Assembly: GCA_937907685.1 (NCBI GenBank)
Contig: CALCXF010000037.1
Coordinates: 1-32,307 of the forward strand
Direction of reading: 5' to 3'
DNA: 32,307 nt
From: an uncultured Nostocoides sp.
GTDB taxonomy: Bacteria; Actinomycetota; Actinomycetes; Actinomycetales; Dermatophilaceae
Below the pieces are notes generated by a model. The model was given only the letters and a program-made list of their open reading frames with translations, was not told the DNA's origin and made no database searches. This document shows positions 1 through 7,884 of the stretch, one piece after another. Each line of letters starts with the position of its first letter. Positions within the stretch are counted from its first letter, which is position 1. The position numbers and the translations under genes were made by a program.

Positions 1-520
1 AGAAGCGGTCGCCGTGCGCGGAGAGGACCTCGGACATCGAACGCCACCCCTCCGGAAGGTCCGGGAGGTGGCCACCGGAGGAGATGCGGTCCCGCAGCTC
101 GGCGAACATGCGGTCACCGCCGAAGCCGCGTGTTCCGAGGAGCGCCCGCGACTCGGCAGCGACGTACATGACGGCCATCACCGCGACGAACGAGAGGATG
201 ACGAGAGAGGCCCGGCTCACGGCCAGGTTGGAGATCACGGGTGCCCCGACGAGGAGGATCGCCAGGGCCACCCCGTAGATGACGAGCAGGCGGCGGCCTG
301 CGAGGAGGAGCCCGGCCACGACGATGATGGGGAACTGCAGGGCGCTCGGCACGTCGTCGGGCCACGCCATCGCGGCGGCCCCCGCCACGACCACCGCGGT
401 CAGGCAGACGGCGGTGTAGACGCGGTCCTCGTTGACGTCCGAGACCCGTGACCGCAGCCACCGAGGACGGATCCCAGCGACGGCGAGGCCGTCGCTGCCG
501 ATGACGGGCGGCGCAGTCAT
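1..520 (-). CDS. SpoIIE/PP2C-type phosphatase, N-terminal part (runs off window)
   Basis: This is the first 173 residues of a membrane protein whose C-terminus lies left of base 1. After about 35 polar residues there are four hydrophobic segments (about residues 36-53, 61-74, 78-95 and 103-122). A soluble linker follows with LRDRI (142-146) and LPDLPEGW (152-159). That linker is the usual entry into the SpoIIE/PP2C serine phosphatase domain of actinobacterial RsbU-like proteins, which act on anti-anti-sigma factors or related partners. The catalytic domain itself is not in the window, so the activity is inferred. The ATG start at 518-520 overlaps the stop of a nine-codon upstream reading frame (ATGA). 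A purine-rich AAGGGGATGGGA lies upstream. rpiB ends 172 bases upstream on the same strand, so the gene probably has its own promoter. Confidence 0.62.
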   Translation of the reverse strand, partial: MTAPPVIGSDGLAVAGIRPRWLRSRVSDVNEDRVYTAVCLTAVVVAGAAAMAWPDDVPSALQFPIIVVAGLLLAGRRLLVIYGVALAILLVGAPVISNLAVSRASLVILSFVAVMAVMYVAAESRALLGTRGFGGDRMFAELRDRISSGGHLPDLPEGWRSMSEVLSAHGDRF

Positions 521-579
521 CGCGATGCGTCCACTCGCGCCATTCCCATCCCCTTGCACTGGTCGACCGAGTCGCGCTC

Positions 580-585
580 ACAGTA
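580..585 (-). promoter_or_regulatory. Possible -10 box for the phosphatase gene
   Basis: TACTGT on the minus strand matches the actinobacterial -10 pattern TAnnnT and lies about 60 bases before the phosphatase start, in the gap after rpiB. No good -35 is seen. The rest of the 521-692 gap shows nothing else I can name. Confidence 0.3.
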
Positions 586-692
586 GTGCTGCTACGGCGT
601 CTCCGCTACAGGCGCCGGCGCGTCAGCGCAGGTCACGGCTCAGGTTCGTCGGGGTCGGGTGGGGCTCGACGGCGCGACGGGCGTGTGCGTCC

Positions 693-1160
693 TCACGGAA
701 GCCGAGGAAGCGATCCGTCCGCTTCGTAGGCGCTGACCATGGCAATCCTTCGTGCATGGCGCTCGTCGCCACTGAAGGGCGTCGTCAGGAACACCCGCAG
801 CATCGAGTGCGCCTCGTCGACGGAGGTCATGCGGGCACCGATGGAGATGACCTGGGCGTCGTTGTGCTCCCGCGCCAGACGGGCCAGCTCGTCGTCCGAG
901 CACAGGGCCGCCCGGATGCCGGCGACCTTGTTGGCCGCCATCTGCTCCCCGTTGCCGGACCCGCCGAGCACGACCCCGAACGACCCCGGGTCGGCCGCGA
1001 CCGCCTGTGCGGCGCGCAGGACGTAGACCGGGTAGTCGTCGACCTCGTCGTAGGCGTGGGGACCGTGGTTCGTCACCTCGTGTCCCTCGCCCTGGAGGAA
1101 GGCGACGAGGTCGACGAGCAGGTCGTATGCCGCGTGGTCGCCGCCGAGGTGGACCCGCAC
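693..1160 (-). CDS. rpiB: Ribose-5-phosphate isomerase B
   Basis: RpiB interconverts ribose-5-phosphate and ribulose-5-phosphate in the cytosolic pentose phosphate pathway. The 155-residue length is normal for the family. Visible signatures are GGDH at the N-terminus (residues 6-9), the phosphate/anion loop GGSGNGEQMAANK (66-78), GIRAAL (81-86) and HND (99-101). The actinobacterial type uses a glutamate in the GNGEQ loop as base (here E72) instead of the cysteine of the E. coli enzyme; this is family knowledge. The GTG start lies one base after the stop of the upstream Rv2466c-like gene, so the two are co-transcribed and probably translationally coupled. The same pair occurs in M. tuberculosis (Rv2466c-Rv2465c). 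Confidence 0.95.
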   Translation of the reverse strand: MRVHLGGDHAAYDLLVDLVAFLQGEGHEVTNHGPHAYDEVDDYPVYVLRAAQAVAADPGSFGVVLGGSGNGEQMAANKVAGIRAALCSDDELARLAREHNDAQVISIGARMTSVDEAHSMLRVFLTTPFSGDERHARRIAMVSAYEADGSLPRLP

Positions 1161-1161
1161 C

Positions 1162-1779
1162 TCAGGCCGCCGTGTCGAAGATGGGGCCGACGGTCCTGCT
1201 GCGCTTGAGCTCGAAGAAGCCGGGGGTGCTGGCGACGAGCACGCACCCGTCCCACAGCAGGCCGGCCGCCTCGCCCCGGGGAGCAGGGCTCACGACAGGC
1301 CCGAAGAACGCCGTCCCGTTGACAGCCACGACGGGGGTACCCACGTCGTCGCCGACGAGGTCGATCGCGCGCTGGTGGCTTGCTCGAAGTCGCGCGTCGT
1401 GGTCGTCGTGGTGCGCGGCGTCGGCGAGCTCAGCCGGAAGGCCGACCTCGTCGAGCGCTGCGACGATGACCTCGTCGAGGTCCTGCTCGCCCCGGTGGTG
1501 GATCCGCTCCCCCAAGGCGTCGTAGAGCGGCCTGACGACCCTGTCGCCGAGGCCCTCTCGGGCGGCGACGACGACACGCACCGGCCCCAGGCCCTTCTCG
1601 GTGCGCTCACGATGGCCCTCCGAGTCGTCGCGGCCCTCGTTGAGGATGGAGAGGCTCATCACCGACCACGTGACGTCGACCGGACGGACCTTCTGCACCT
1701 CGAGCATCCAGCGAGACGTCATCCACGCCCAGGGGCACAGGGGGTCGAACCAGAACTCGGCGGCGTCGCGATGCGTCAT
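1162..1779 (-). CDS. Mycothiol-dependent nitroreductase Rv2466c-family (DsbA-like) protein
   Basis: The protein has a thioredoxin/DsbA fold and 205 residues, close to M. tuberculosis Rv2466c (about 207). The N-terminus carries FWFDPLCPWAW (residues 9-19) followed by TSRW and, further on, VMSLSILNEGRD, all hallmarks of this family. Rv2466c uses a CPWC motif and mycothiol to reduce its targets. Here the second cysteine is alanine (C15-P-W-A18), so a monothiol mechanism is likely. ATG at 1779 is chosen because an AGG lies nine bases upstream; an in-frame ATG at 1788 directly abuts that AGG and would add three residues. The gene is first in a two-gene unit with rpiB and diverges from pepN. Confidence 0.88.
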   Translation of the reverse strand: MTHRDAAEFWFDPLCPWAWMTSRWMLEVQKVRPVDVTWSVMSLSILNEGRDDSEGHRERTEKGLGPVRVVVAAREGLGDRVVRPLYDALGERIHHRGEQDLDEVIVAALDEVGLPAELADAAHHDDHDARLRASHQRAIDLVGDDVGTPVVAVNGTAFFGPVVSPAPRGEAAGLLWDGCVLVASTPGFFELKRSRTVGPIFDTAA

Positions 1780-1795
1780 GCGGATCATCCTGCCA

Positions 1796-1806
1796 CCTGT
1801 GGACGG
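1796..1806. repeat. 11-base word CCTGTGGACGG, copy 1
   Basis: This exact word sits in the pepN/Rv2466c-like divergent intergenic region, just upstream of the minus-strand start. The same 11 bases recur at 11836-11846 and 32179-32189, also between genes. The reverse complement contains TCCACA, the core of DnaA boxes. Function unknown. Confidence 0.5.
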
Positions 1807-1909
1807 GGAGCCGACCGCGCCGATCCAGCCGTGACAGGATGGTCGCCGCCCCAGGGAGGTGACCCCTCACCGGAGCCCTCAGGTACCGCACGCCACGCAA
1901 GGAGATCCC

Positions 1910-4462
1910 GTGCCCGGCACGAACCTCACCCGTGAGGAGGCCGCCGCCCGCGCGGCCCTCGTCACGGTCGAATCCCATGCCGTCGACCTCGACGTCACGA
2001 CCGGCCCGGAGACCTTCGCGACCCGGAGCACGATCCACTTCTGGTGCTCGGACCCGGCGGACGAGACGTTCCTGGACTTCGTCGGCGGCACGGTCGATGG
2101 CATCCGCGTCAACGGCTCGGACCTCGACCCTCGGGACCACTACGCCGACAGCCGGATCCGCCTGACCGGGCTGGCCGCCGACAACGAGGTTGTCGTCACC
2201 GCAACAGGGCGCTACACCAACACCGGCGAGGGTCTGCACCGGTTCGTCGACCCGGTCGACGACGAGGTCTACCTCTACAGCCAGTTCGAGGTCCCGGACA
2301 GCCGGCGGATGTACCCGGTGTTCGAGCAGCCGGACCTCAAGGCGCCCTTCACGTTCACCGTGACCGCCCCCAGCCACTGGCAGGTCGTCTCCAACTCCCC
2401 CACCCCGGAGCCCGAGCCGACCGGTGAGGAGACGGCGGTGTGGCGGTTCGCTCCCACCCCCCGGATCTCGAGCTACATCACGGCCCTCGTGGCCGGCCCC
2501 TACGACGTCGTGCGTGACGTGGTGCCGAGTCGCCGCGGCGAGGTGCCGCTCGGCATCTTCTGCCGAAGGTCCCTCACCCCCTACCTCGACGCGGACCACC
2601 TGTTCGACGTCACCAAGCGCGGGTTCGCGTTCTTCGAGGAGGAGTTCGACTGCGCGTACCCGTTCGAGAAGTACGACCAGATCTTCACGCCGGAGTACAA
2701 CATGGGCGCGATGGAGAACGCGGGCTGCGTGACGGTCAACGAGATGTACGTGTTCCGCTCCAAGGTGACCGAGGCCCTCGTGGAGCGTCGGGCGCTGACC
2801 GTCCTCCACGAGCTGGCGCACATGTGGTTCGGGAACCTCGTGACGATGCGCTGGTGGAACGACCTGTGGCTGAACGAGTCGTTCGCCGAGTGGGCCTCCA
2901 CGACCTGCCAGTCCGAGGCCACCGGGTGGACCGACGCCTGGACCACCTTCGGGACGCACGAGAAGGACTGGGCCTACCGCCAGGACCAGCTGTCCACGAC
3001 CCACCCCATCGTCGCGGAGATCCACGACCTCGAGGACGTCGAGGTCAACTTCGACGGCATCACCTACGCCAAGGGCGCCTCGGTCCTCAAGCAGCTCGTC
3101 GCATACGTCGGCCGCGAGCCCTTCCGGGACGGCCTTCGGGCGTACTTCGCCAAGCACGCCTGGGGCAACACGACGCTCGACGACCTCCTCTCCGAGCTCG
3201 AGGCGACGTCAGGACGTGACCTGCGGACCTGGTCGAAGCTGTGGCTGGAGACGGCTGGGGTGAGCACCCTCCGCCCGGTGGTCGCCGTCGACGACCGTGG
3301 CCGCATCACGTCCGCGGTCCTCGAGCAGTTCTCGGCGCCGGGCCTCGTGTCGGCGCGTCCCCACCGGCTGGCGATCGGGCTGTATGCCGCGCGAGACGGC
3401 GTCCTCCACCGGACCGACCGCCTCGAGCTCGACGTCGACGGTGAACGCACCGACATGCCGGAGCTCGTCGGTCAGGAGCAGCCCGACCTGCTCCTCGTCA
3501 ACGACGACGACCTCGCCTACGCCAAGATCCGCCTCGACGAGCGGTCGCTCGCGACGGCGCTGGCGCACCCACGTGGCTTCACGTCGTCGCTCCCCCGCTC
3601 GTTGTTCCTCGCGTCCGCGTGGGACATGACCCGCGACGCGGAGATGGGGGCCAGACGCTTCGCGGCCCTCGTCCTCGACACACTGCCCGGTGAGTCGGAC
3701 TCGACGCTGCTGCGGACGCTGTTGGGCCAGCTCCAGACGGCGGTGCTGTCCTACACCGCGCCTCAGCACCGCGAGGCCGCCCGGGCTGCGAACCGGGACC
3801 GTCTCTGGGAGCTGGCGCGCACCGCCGAGCCGGAGGGTGACGCCCAGCTGCAGCTCGTCAGCGCGGCGGCTGCGCTCGTCGCCGCGGGTGACGACACGGC
3901 ATACGCGCGCGGGTTGCTGGACGGCAGTGAGGTCCTCGAGGGCCTCACCGTCGACTTCGAGATGCGCTGGACGCTGCTCACCGCCCTCGTCGCCGCCGGT
4001 GCGGCCGGTCCCGACGAGATCGACGCCGAACGCGCCCGCGAGGACACCGCGACCGGCCGGGAGCGGGCAGCGCGTGCCCGCGCTGCGCAGCCGACGGCCG
4101 AGGCGAAGGAGGAGGCGTGGGCGGCCGCGGTCGAGGGCTCCGGCCTGCCGAACGCCGTGCTCGACGCCGTGGCGCACGGATTCACCCGGCCGGGGACGCC
4201 CGCCGAGCTGCTGCGGCCCTTCGTCGGTCGCTACCACGCCATGCTCGACACGGTGGAGCAGCGTGGGTCCCACGCACTCGTCCAGAGCCTGGTCCACGGC
4301 TTCTACCCGAGGCCGCTGGCCGAGCCGGAGCTGCTCGCGGCCACCCAGGGCTGGCTCGACACCCACCCCCAGGCGCACGCCGCCCTCCGCCGCCTGGTCG
4401 TGGAGAACCGGGACCCGGTCGCCCGAGCCCTGGCAGCCCAGGAACGCGATGCCCGCGACTGA
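1910..4462 (+). CDS. pepN: Aminopeptidase N (M1 zinc metallopeptidase)
   Basis: This is a cytosolic zinc aminopeptidase that removes N-terminal residues from peptides. The length of 850 residues is typical for actinobacterial PepN. It has the M1 exopeptidase motif GAMEN (about residues 266-270) and the zinc site HELAH (300-304) with the third ligand E323 in NESFAEW. An ERAP1-type helical C-terminal domain fills roughly 510-840. The GTG at 1910 is chosen because AAGGAGAT ends five bases upstream and the protein then begins MPGTNLTREEA, as in relatives. A GTG at 1859 would add 17 residues without a ribosome site. Its end overlaps mscS by 14 bases, and glbO follows, so the three form one transcription unit. 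Same position and orientation as Rv2467. Confidence 0.96.
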   Translation: MPGTNLTREEAAARAALVTVESHAVDLDVTTGPETFATRSTIHFWCSDPADETFLDFVGGTVDGIRVNGSDLDPRDHYADSRIRLTGLAADNEVVVTATGRYTNTGEGLHRFVDPVDDEVYLYSQFEVPDSRRMYPVFEQPDLKAPFTFTVTAPSHWQVVSNSPTPEPEPTGEETAVWRFAPTPRISSYITALVAGPYDVVRDVVPSRRGEVPLGIFCRRSLTPYLDADHLFDVTKRGFAFFEEEFDCAYPFEKYDQIFTPEYNMGAMENAGCVTVNEMYVFRSKVTEALVERRALTVLHELAHMWFGNLVTMRWWNDLWLNESFAEWASTTCQSEATGWTDAWTTFGTHEKDWAYRQDQLSTTHPIVAEIHDLEDVEVNFDGITYAKGASVLKQLVAYVGREPFRDGLRAYFAKHAWGNTTLDDLLSELEATSGRDLRTWSKLWLETAGVSTLRPVVAVDDRGRITSAVLEQFSAPGLVSARPHRLAIGLYAARDGVLHRTDRLELDVDGERTDMPELVGQEQPDLLLVNDDDLAYAKIRLDERSLATALAHPRGFTSSLPRSLFLASAWDMTRDAEMGARRFAALVLDTLPGESDSTLLRTLLGQLQTAVLSYTAPQHREAARAANRDRLWELARTAEPEGDAQLQLVSAAAALVAAGDDTAYARGLLDGSEVLEGLTVDFEMRWTLLTALVAAGAAGPDEIDAERAREDTATGRERAARARAAQPTAEAKEEAWAAAVEGSGLPNAVLDAVAHGFTRPGTPAELLRPFVGRYHAMLDTVEQRGSHALVQSLVHGFYPRPLAEPELLAATQGWLDTHPQAHAALRRLVVENRDPVARALAAQERDARD

Positions 4463-5411
4463 GGCACCGACCGCCGCCGCACCCCTCGTGCGGGGCGGCC
4501 TCGAGGCCGCCACCGTGACGCTGGAGCAGGTGCAGGACTGGCTCGTCACCGACGGCGCCCGGATCCTCGTGACCATCGTCCTCGCCGTCCTCGTCCGCTG
4601 GCTGGTGCACCGGCTCATCGACCGGGTGGTGGTGACGACGACATCGACGTCCGCCCGCAGGTTCGCCGAGTCCAGCCGCGCCGGCCGGGTCCTCGCATCC
4701 GCCGCCGGCCTCGCGAGCGAGCGGCACCGGCAGCGCGTGGAGACCATGGCGTCGCTGCTGCGCAGCATCGTCACCCTCGTCGTGGTGACCCTGACCGTCC
4801 TCACCGTCATGGCACTCGTCGGCATCCCCCTCGGACCGCTCCTCGCGTCCGCCGGCGTGGCGGGGGTCGCGCTCGGCTTCGGCGCCCAGAGCCTCGTCAA
4901 GGACTTCCTCGCCGGCATCTCCATGATCCTCGAGGACCAGTACGGCGTCGGTGACGTCGTCGACACCGGCGAGGCGATCGGGACCGTCGAGGAGGTCACC
5001 CTGCGGATCACCCGACTCCGCGACGCGAACGGGGTCACCTGGTACGTCCGCAACGGTGAGATCATCCGCATCGGCAACCGGTCCCAGGGGTACTCCACGG
5101 CCATCGTCGACATGCCCGTCTCGTACGCCGAGAACGTGGAGCGGGTCGTCTCGGTGATCCGTGAGGTCACGGAGGCGATGGGGTCGGACCCCGAGTGGGA
5201 GGACCGGCTCGTCGAGCCACCGACCGTCCTGGGTGTCGAGTCCATCACCGGTGCGACGATGGTCATCCGCACGATCGCGCAGTGCGCGCCGGGGGACAAC
5301 CTGGCCGTCCAGCGTGAGCTGCGGGAGCGCATCAAGGAGGCCCTCGACACAGCGGGCGTCCAGGCACCGCCGCTCGGTCCGCTGAGCGGCCCCGTGGGAG
5401 GTCCCCCGTGA
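4449..5411 (+). CDS. mscS: Small-conductance mechanosensitive channel (MscS family)
   Basis: A 320-residue inner-membrane channel that opens under membrane tension to release solutes on osmotic downshock. Predicted membrane spans are at about 38-57, 102-126 and the pore helix 128-162. The pore helix shows the small-residue-rich pattern GVAGVALGFGAQSLVKDF (136-153), diagnostic of MscS TM3, followed by the beta domain with GDVV and GTVEEVTLR. The C-terminal cytoplasmic cage reaches about residue 310 and ends in a Pro/Gly-rich tail. The ATG start lies inside the last codons of pepN (14-base overlap), and the stop overlaps the glbO start (GTGA). This overlapping pepN-mscS-glbO arrangement suggests translational coupling. 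Confidence 0.93.
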   Translation: MPATEAPTAAAPLVRGGLEAATVTLEQVQDWLVTDGARILVTIVLAVLVRWLVHRLIDRVVVTTTSTSARRFAESSRAGRVLASAAGLASERHRQRVETMASLLRSIVTLVVVTLTVLTVMALVGIPLGPLLASAGVAGVALGFGAQSLVKDFLAGISMILEDQYGVGDVVDTGEAIGTVEEVTLRITRLRDANGVTWYVRNGEIIRIGNRSQGYSTAIVDMPVSYAENVERVVSVIREVTEAMGSDPEWEDRLVEPPTVLGVESITGATMVIRTIAQCAPGDNLAVQRELRERIKEALDTAGVQAPPLGPLSGPVGGPP

Positions 5412-5815
5412 GCATCTACGAGGAGGTCGGTGGGGCGCCGACGTTCGAGCGGCTCGTCCACGCGTTCTACCGGGGAGTCGCGAGCGACCCCGAGCTGCGG
5501 GCGCTGTATCCCGAGGAGGACCTTGAGCCCGCCGAACGTCGCCTGCGGATGTTCCTGGAGCAGTACTTCGGCGGACCGCCGGCATACAGCCGGGAGCGCG
5601 GTCACCCGCGGCTGCGCATGCGGCACGTCCCCTATCCGGTGACGTCCGACATGCGTGATCGTTGGCTACGGCACATGCTGGCCGCGATGGAGAGCCTCGA
5701 CCTGCCCGAGGACAAGGCCGAGCTCATGCGCGACTACTTCCAGCGGGCCGCACACATGATGGTCAACACCGGCCATGGGCCACCGCCGCCGCCTGCACAG
5801 GTCCCCGCTGAGTGA
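5408..5815 (+). CDS. glbO: Group II truncated hemoglobin (GlbO type)
   Basis: A 135-residue heme protein of the 2-on-2 globin fold, proposed in mycobacteria to bind oxygen and detoxify peroxide or NO. Family-defining residues are visible: Y21 (B10), Y34 (about CD1), the proximal histidine H73 in RLRMRHVPY, and W86 (G8) in DRWLRHM. The RMFLEQYFGGP stretch is typical of trHbO. The tail is proline-rich (PPPPP near residue 126) and not part of the globin fold. The GTG start overlaps the mscS stop by four bases and has GGGAGG seven bases upstream. Gene order matches M. tuberculosis Rv2467-Rv2470. Confidence 0.95.
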   Translation: MSIYEEVGGAPTFERLVHAFYRGVASDPELRALYPEEDLEPAERRLRMFLEQYFGGPPAYSRERGHPRLRMRHVPYPVTSDMRDRWLRHMLAAMESLDLPEDKAELMRDYFQRAAHMMVNTGHGPPPPPAQVPAE

Positions 5816-5927
5816 GGACGTCGTTGAGGAGCGACTGACGCTTGCCGCAGTCCTCGGCGGTACGCTGCTGCTGACCTTCCTGCCACTCGTCGCCTCGCCT
5901 GCGGCGTGCCCGGTGACGTGCTGCTGA
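5775..5927 (+). CDS. Candidate small hydrophobic protein (50 aa), unproven
   Basis: An ATG inside the 3' end of glbO opens a 50-codon frame in another phase. It begins MGHRRRLHRSP, continues with acidic SEDVVEER, then a strongly hydrophobic run LAAVLGGTLLLTFLPLVA (about 23-40) and ends SPAACPVTCC. This looks like a basic N-terminus plus one membrane span or signal peptide, with three cysteines at the end. No convincing ribosome site is seen and I recognise no family. The arginine-rich start could be chance readthrough of the proline codons of glbO. It is kept because it is the only coding-like signal in the 5816-6074 gap. Confidence 0.25.
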   Translation: MGHRRRLHRSPLSEDVVEERLTLAAVLGGTLLLTFLPLVASPAACPVTCC

Positions 5928-5998
5928 GCCGGTCGGCGCGGACGCTCACCGGGACGGAGATCGTCCTCGTCGCCCGCGCCCTCGACCCGACGTGCACC

Positions 5999-6014
5999 CG
6001 GCCGACGCCGGCCG
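5999..6014 (+). terminator. GC hairpin downstream of glbO
   Basis: CGGCCG ACGC CGGCCG forms a perfect six-pair stem with a four-base loop. It lies between glbO and the alpha-glucosidase gene. There is no T-run, as is common in GC-rich actinobacteria, so terminator function is only plausible. Confidence 0.35.
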
Positions 6015-6074
6015 CCGGGTCGTGACGGCATCGGCGCGCACCGTAGTGCGTGGCTGGGCGCGGCATACGGAAAC

Positions 6075-7883
6075 ATGGGCGCGGTGAGCGACCCCACTCC
6101 CCAGACCGTGACGGCACCCGGCGCCATCGTGCACCGGGCCGACTCCCCCGACGCCCCGTGGTGGCGCGACGCCGTGATCTACCAGATCTACCCCCGTTCG
6201 TGGGCGGACTCGGACGGCGACGGGGTCGGCGACCTGCCCGGCATCACGGCGCGGCTGCCCTACCTGCGGGACCTCGGCGTCGAGGCGGTCTGGCTCAGCC
6301 CCTTCTACGTCTCGCCGATGAGGGACGCGGGATACGACGTCACCGACTACCGCAACGTCGACCCGTGCTTCGGCACACTGGACGACGCCGACAGCCTCGT
6401 GGACACCGCCCACCACCTGGGTTTGAAGGTCCTCGTCGACCTCGTCCCGAACCACACGAGCACCGAGCACGAGTGGTTCCGGGCGGCAGTGGCGGCGGGC
6501 CCGGGCAGTCCCGAACGCGACCGCTACATCTTCCGGGACGGCAGGGGACCCGGCGGCGGGGAGCCGCCGAACAACTGGCCCTCCGTCTTCGGAGGCCCGG
6601 GGTGGACCCGGGTCACCGAGCCGGACGGCACCGCCGGCCAGTGGTACCTCCACATCTTCGACGTCTCGCAACCCGACCTCAACTGGCACCACCCCGAGGT
6701 GCGCGAGGAGTTCCACGACATCCTCCGCTTCTGGTGCGACCGCGGGGTCGACGGCTTCCGCGTCGACGTCGCGCACGGGCTCATCAAGCGTGACGGTCTC
6801 CCCGACTGGCACGGAGCCGTGGGGCTCTACGACGAGATCGACGAGACGGGTCCTCTCGGGGTCGGCCGGGACGTCGAGGACCTGTGGTCCCCCGACGGCG
6901 ACGTGCTCCCCCACGGCGCGACCGGCGAGGCCCCCATGTGGGACCAGGACGGCGTTCACGAGATCTACCGGGGGTGGCGCAAGGTGCTCGACTCCTACGG
7001 CGAGCCGGATCGCATCCTCTGCGCGGAGGCGTGGGTCAAGCCCGTCCAACGGGTCGCCCGGTACGTCCGTGGGGACGAGATGCACCAGGCGTTCAACTTC
7101 GACTTCCTCGACGCGCACTGGGACGCCCGGCAGCTGCGGACGGTCATCGAGGCCAGCCTCCGGTCCAACGACGTCGTGGATGCGCCGACGACGTGGGTGC
7201 TCTCCAACCACGACGTCATCCGCCACGCCTCACGCCTCGGCCTCGACCAGTCGAGGCCGCGCCCGAACGGCATCCGCGCCGACGATCCCCAGCCGGATGC
7301 CGTGCTCGGCCTGCGCCGGGCGCGAGCCGCCACGGCGCTCATGCTCGCGCTGCCCGGTGGTGCGTACCTCTACCAGGGCGAGGAGCTGGGCCTTCCTGAG
7401 CACACGACGATGCCGGACGGGTACCGGCAGGACCCGACCTTCCACCGGACCAAGGGTCAGGTCACCGGCCGCGACGGATGCCGGGTGCCCATGCCGTGGG
7501 TGAAGGACGCACCCAGCCTGGGCTTCGGCCCCGGAGGCTCGCCCTGGCTCCCCCAGCCCGAGGGGTACGCCGACCTGGCCGTCGACCAGCAGGAGGGAGT
7601 CGAGGGATCCACCCTCGAGCTCTACCGAGCCCTGCTCCACTACCGGCGCACGCACCGGATCGGCCACGGCAGCCTCACCTGGGACGCGCTGTCCTCGGAC
7701 ACCGTCATCGCCCTGCGCAACACCCCGGAGGGCGGCGGGCTCACCCTTGTCGCGGTCACCAACCTCGGGGCCGAGCCGGTTCGGCTGCCCGACGGCGAGC
7801 TGGTCATCTCCTCGGGTCCCCTGGCTGACGACGGGGCCCTTCCGTCGGACACCACGGCGTGGGTGCGGCTCCCGGTGACCTGA
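6075..7883 (+). CDS. aglA: Alpha-glucosidase, glycoside hydrolase family 13
   Basis: A cytosolic enzyme of 602 residues that should release glucose from the non-reducing ends of maltose or short alpha-glucans. The barrel begins at WWRDAVIYQIYPRSW (29-43). GH13 regions are present: VDLVPNHTS (121-129), GFRVDVAHGL with nucleophile D231, CAEAW with acid E318, and LSNHD with D380. The segment 240-290 is long, as in oligo-1,6-glucosidase/maltase relatives, so substrate choice cannot be fixed from sequence. ATG 6075 is used; GTG 6084 is an in-frame alternative. The next gene starts one base after its stop. Position corresponds to Rv2471 (aglA), and treXYZ lies further right, so both feed on alpha-glucans. 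Confidence 0.92.
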   Translation: MGAVSDPTPQTVTAPGAIVHRADSPDAPWWRDAVIYQIYPRSWADSDGDGVGDLPGITARLPYLRDLGVEAVWLSPFYVSPMRDAGYDVTDYRNVDPCFGTLDDADSLVDTAHHLGLKVLVDLVPNHTSTEHEWFRAAVAAGPGSPERDRYIFRDGRGPGGGEPPNNWPSVFGGPGWTRVTEPDGTAGQWYLHIFDVSQPDLNWHHPEVREEFHDILRFWCDRGVDGFRVDVAHGLIKRDGLPDWHGAVGLYDEIDETGPLGVGRDVEDLWSPDGDVLPHGATGEAPMWDQDGVHEIYRGWRKVLDSYGEPDRILCAEAWVKPVQRVARYVRGDEMHQAFNFDFLDAHWDARQLRTVIEASLRSNDVVDAPTTWVLSNHDVIRHASRLGLDQSRPRPNGIRADDPQPDAVLGLRRARAATALMLALPGGAYLYQGEELGLPEHTTMPDGYRQDPTFHRTKGQVTGRDGCRVPMPWVKDAPSLGFGPGGSPWLPQPEGYADLAVDQQEGVEGSTLELYRALLHYRRTHRIGHGSLTWDALSSDTVIALRNTPEGGGLTLVAVTNLGAEPVRLPDGELVISSGPLADDGALPSDTTAWVRLPVT

Positions 7884-7884
7884 C

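Noticed and set aside
690-708. Five-pair hairpin TCCTC/GAGGA at the rpiB stop
   Set aside because: A five-pair stem with a nine-base loop is expected often by chance, and it lies mostly in coding sequence. Not listed as a terminator.
3690-4448. Upstream extension of the mscS frame inside pepN
   Set aside because: The Arg/Ser/Pro-rich translation is the +1 shadow of pepN. MscS similarity begins only near 4449.
1607-5626. Long minus-strand frames opposite pepN, mscS and glbO (1607-3157 and 3209-5626)
   Set aside because: They are shadows of well-supported genes, with repetitive Arg/Val/Asp composition and no motifs.
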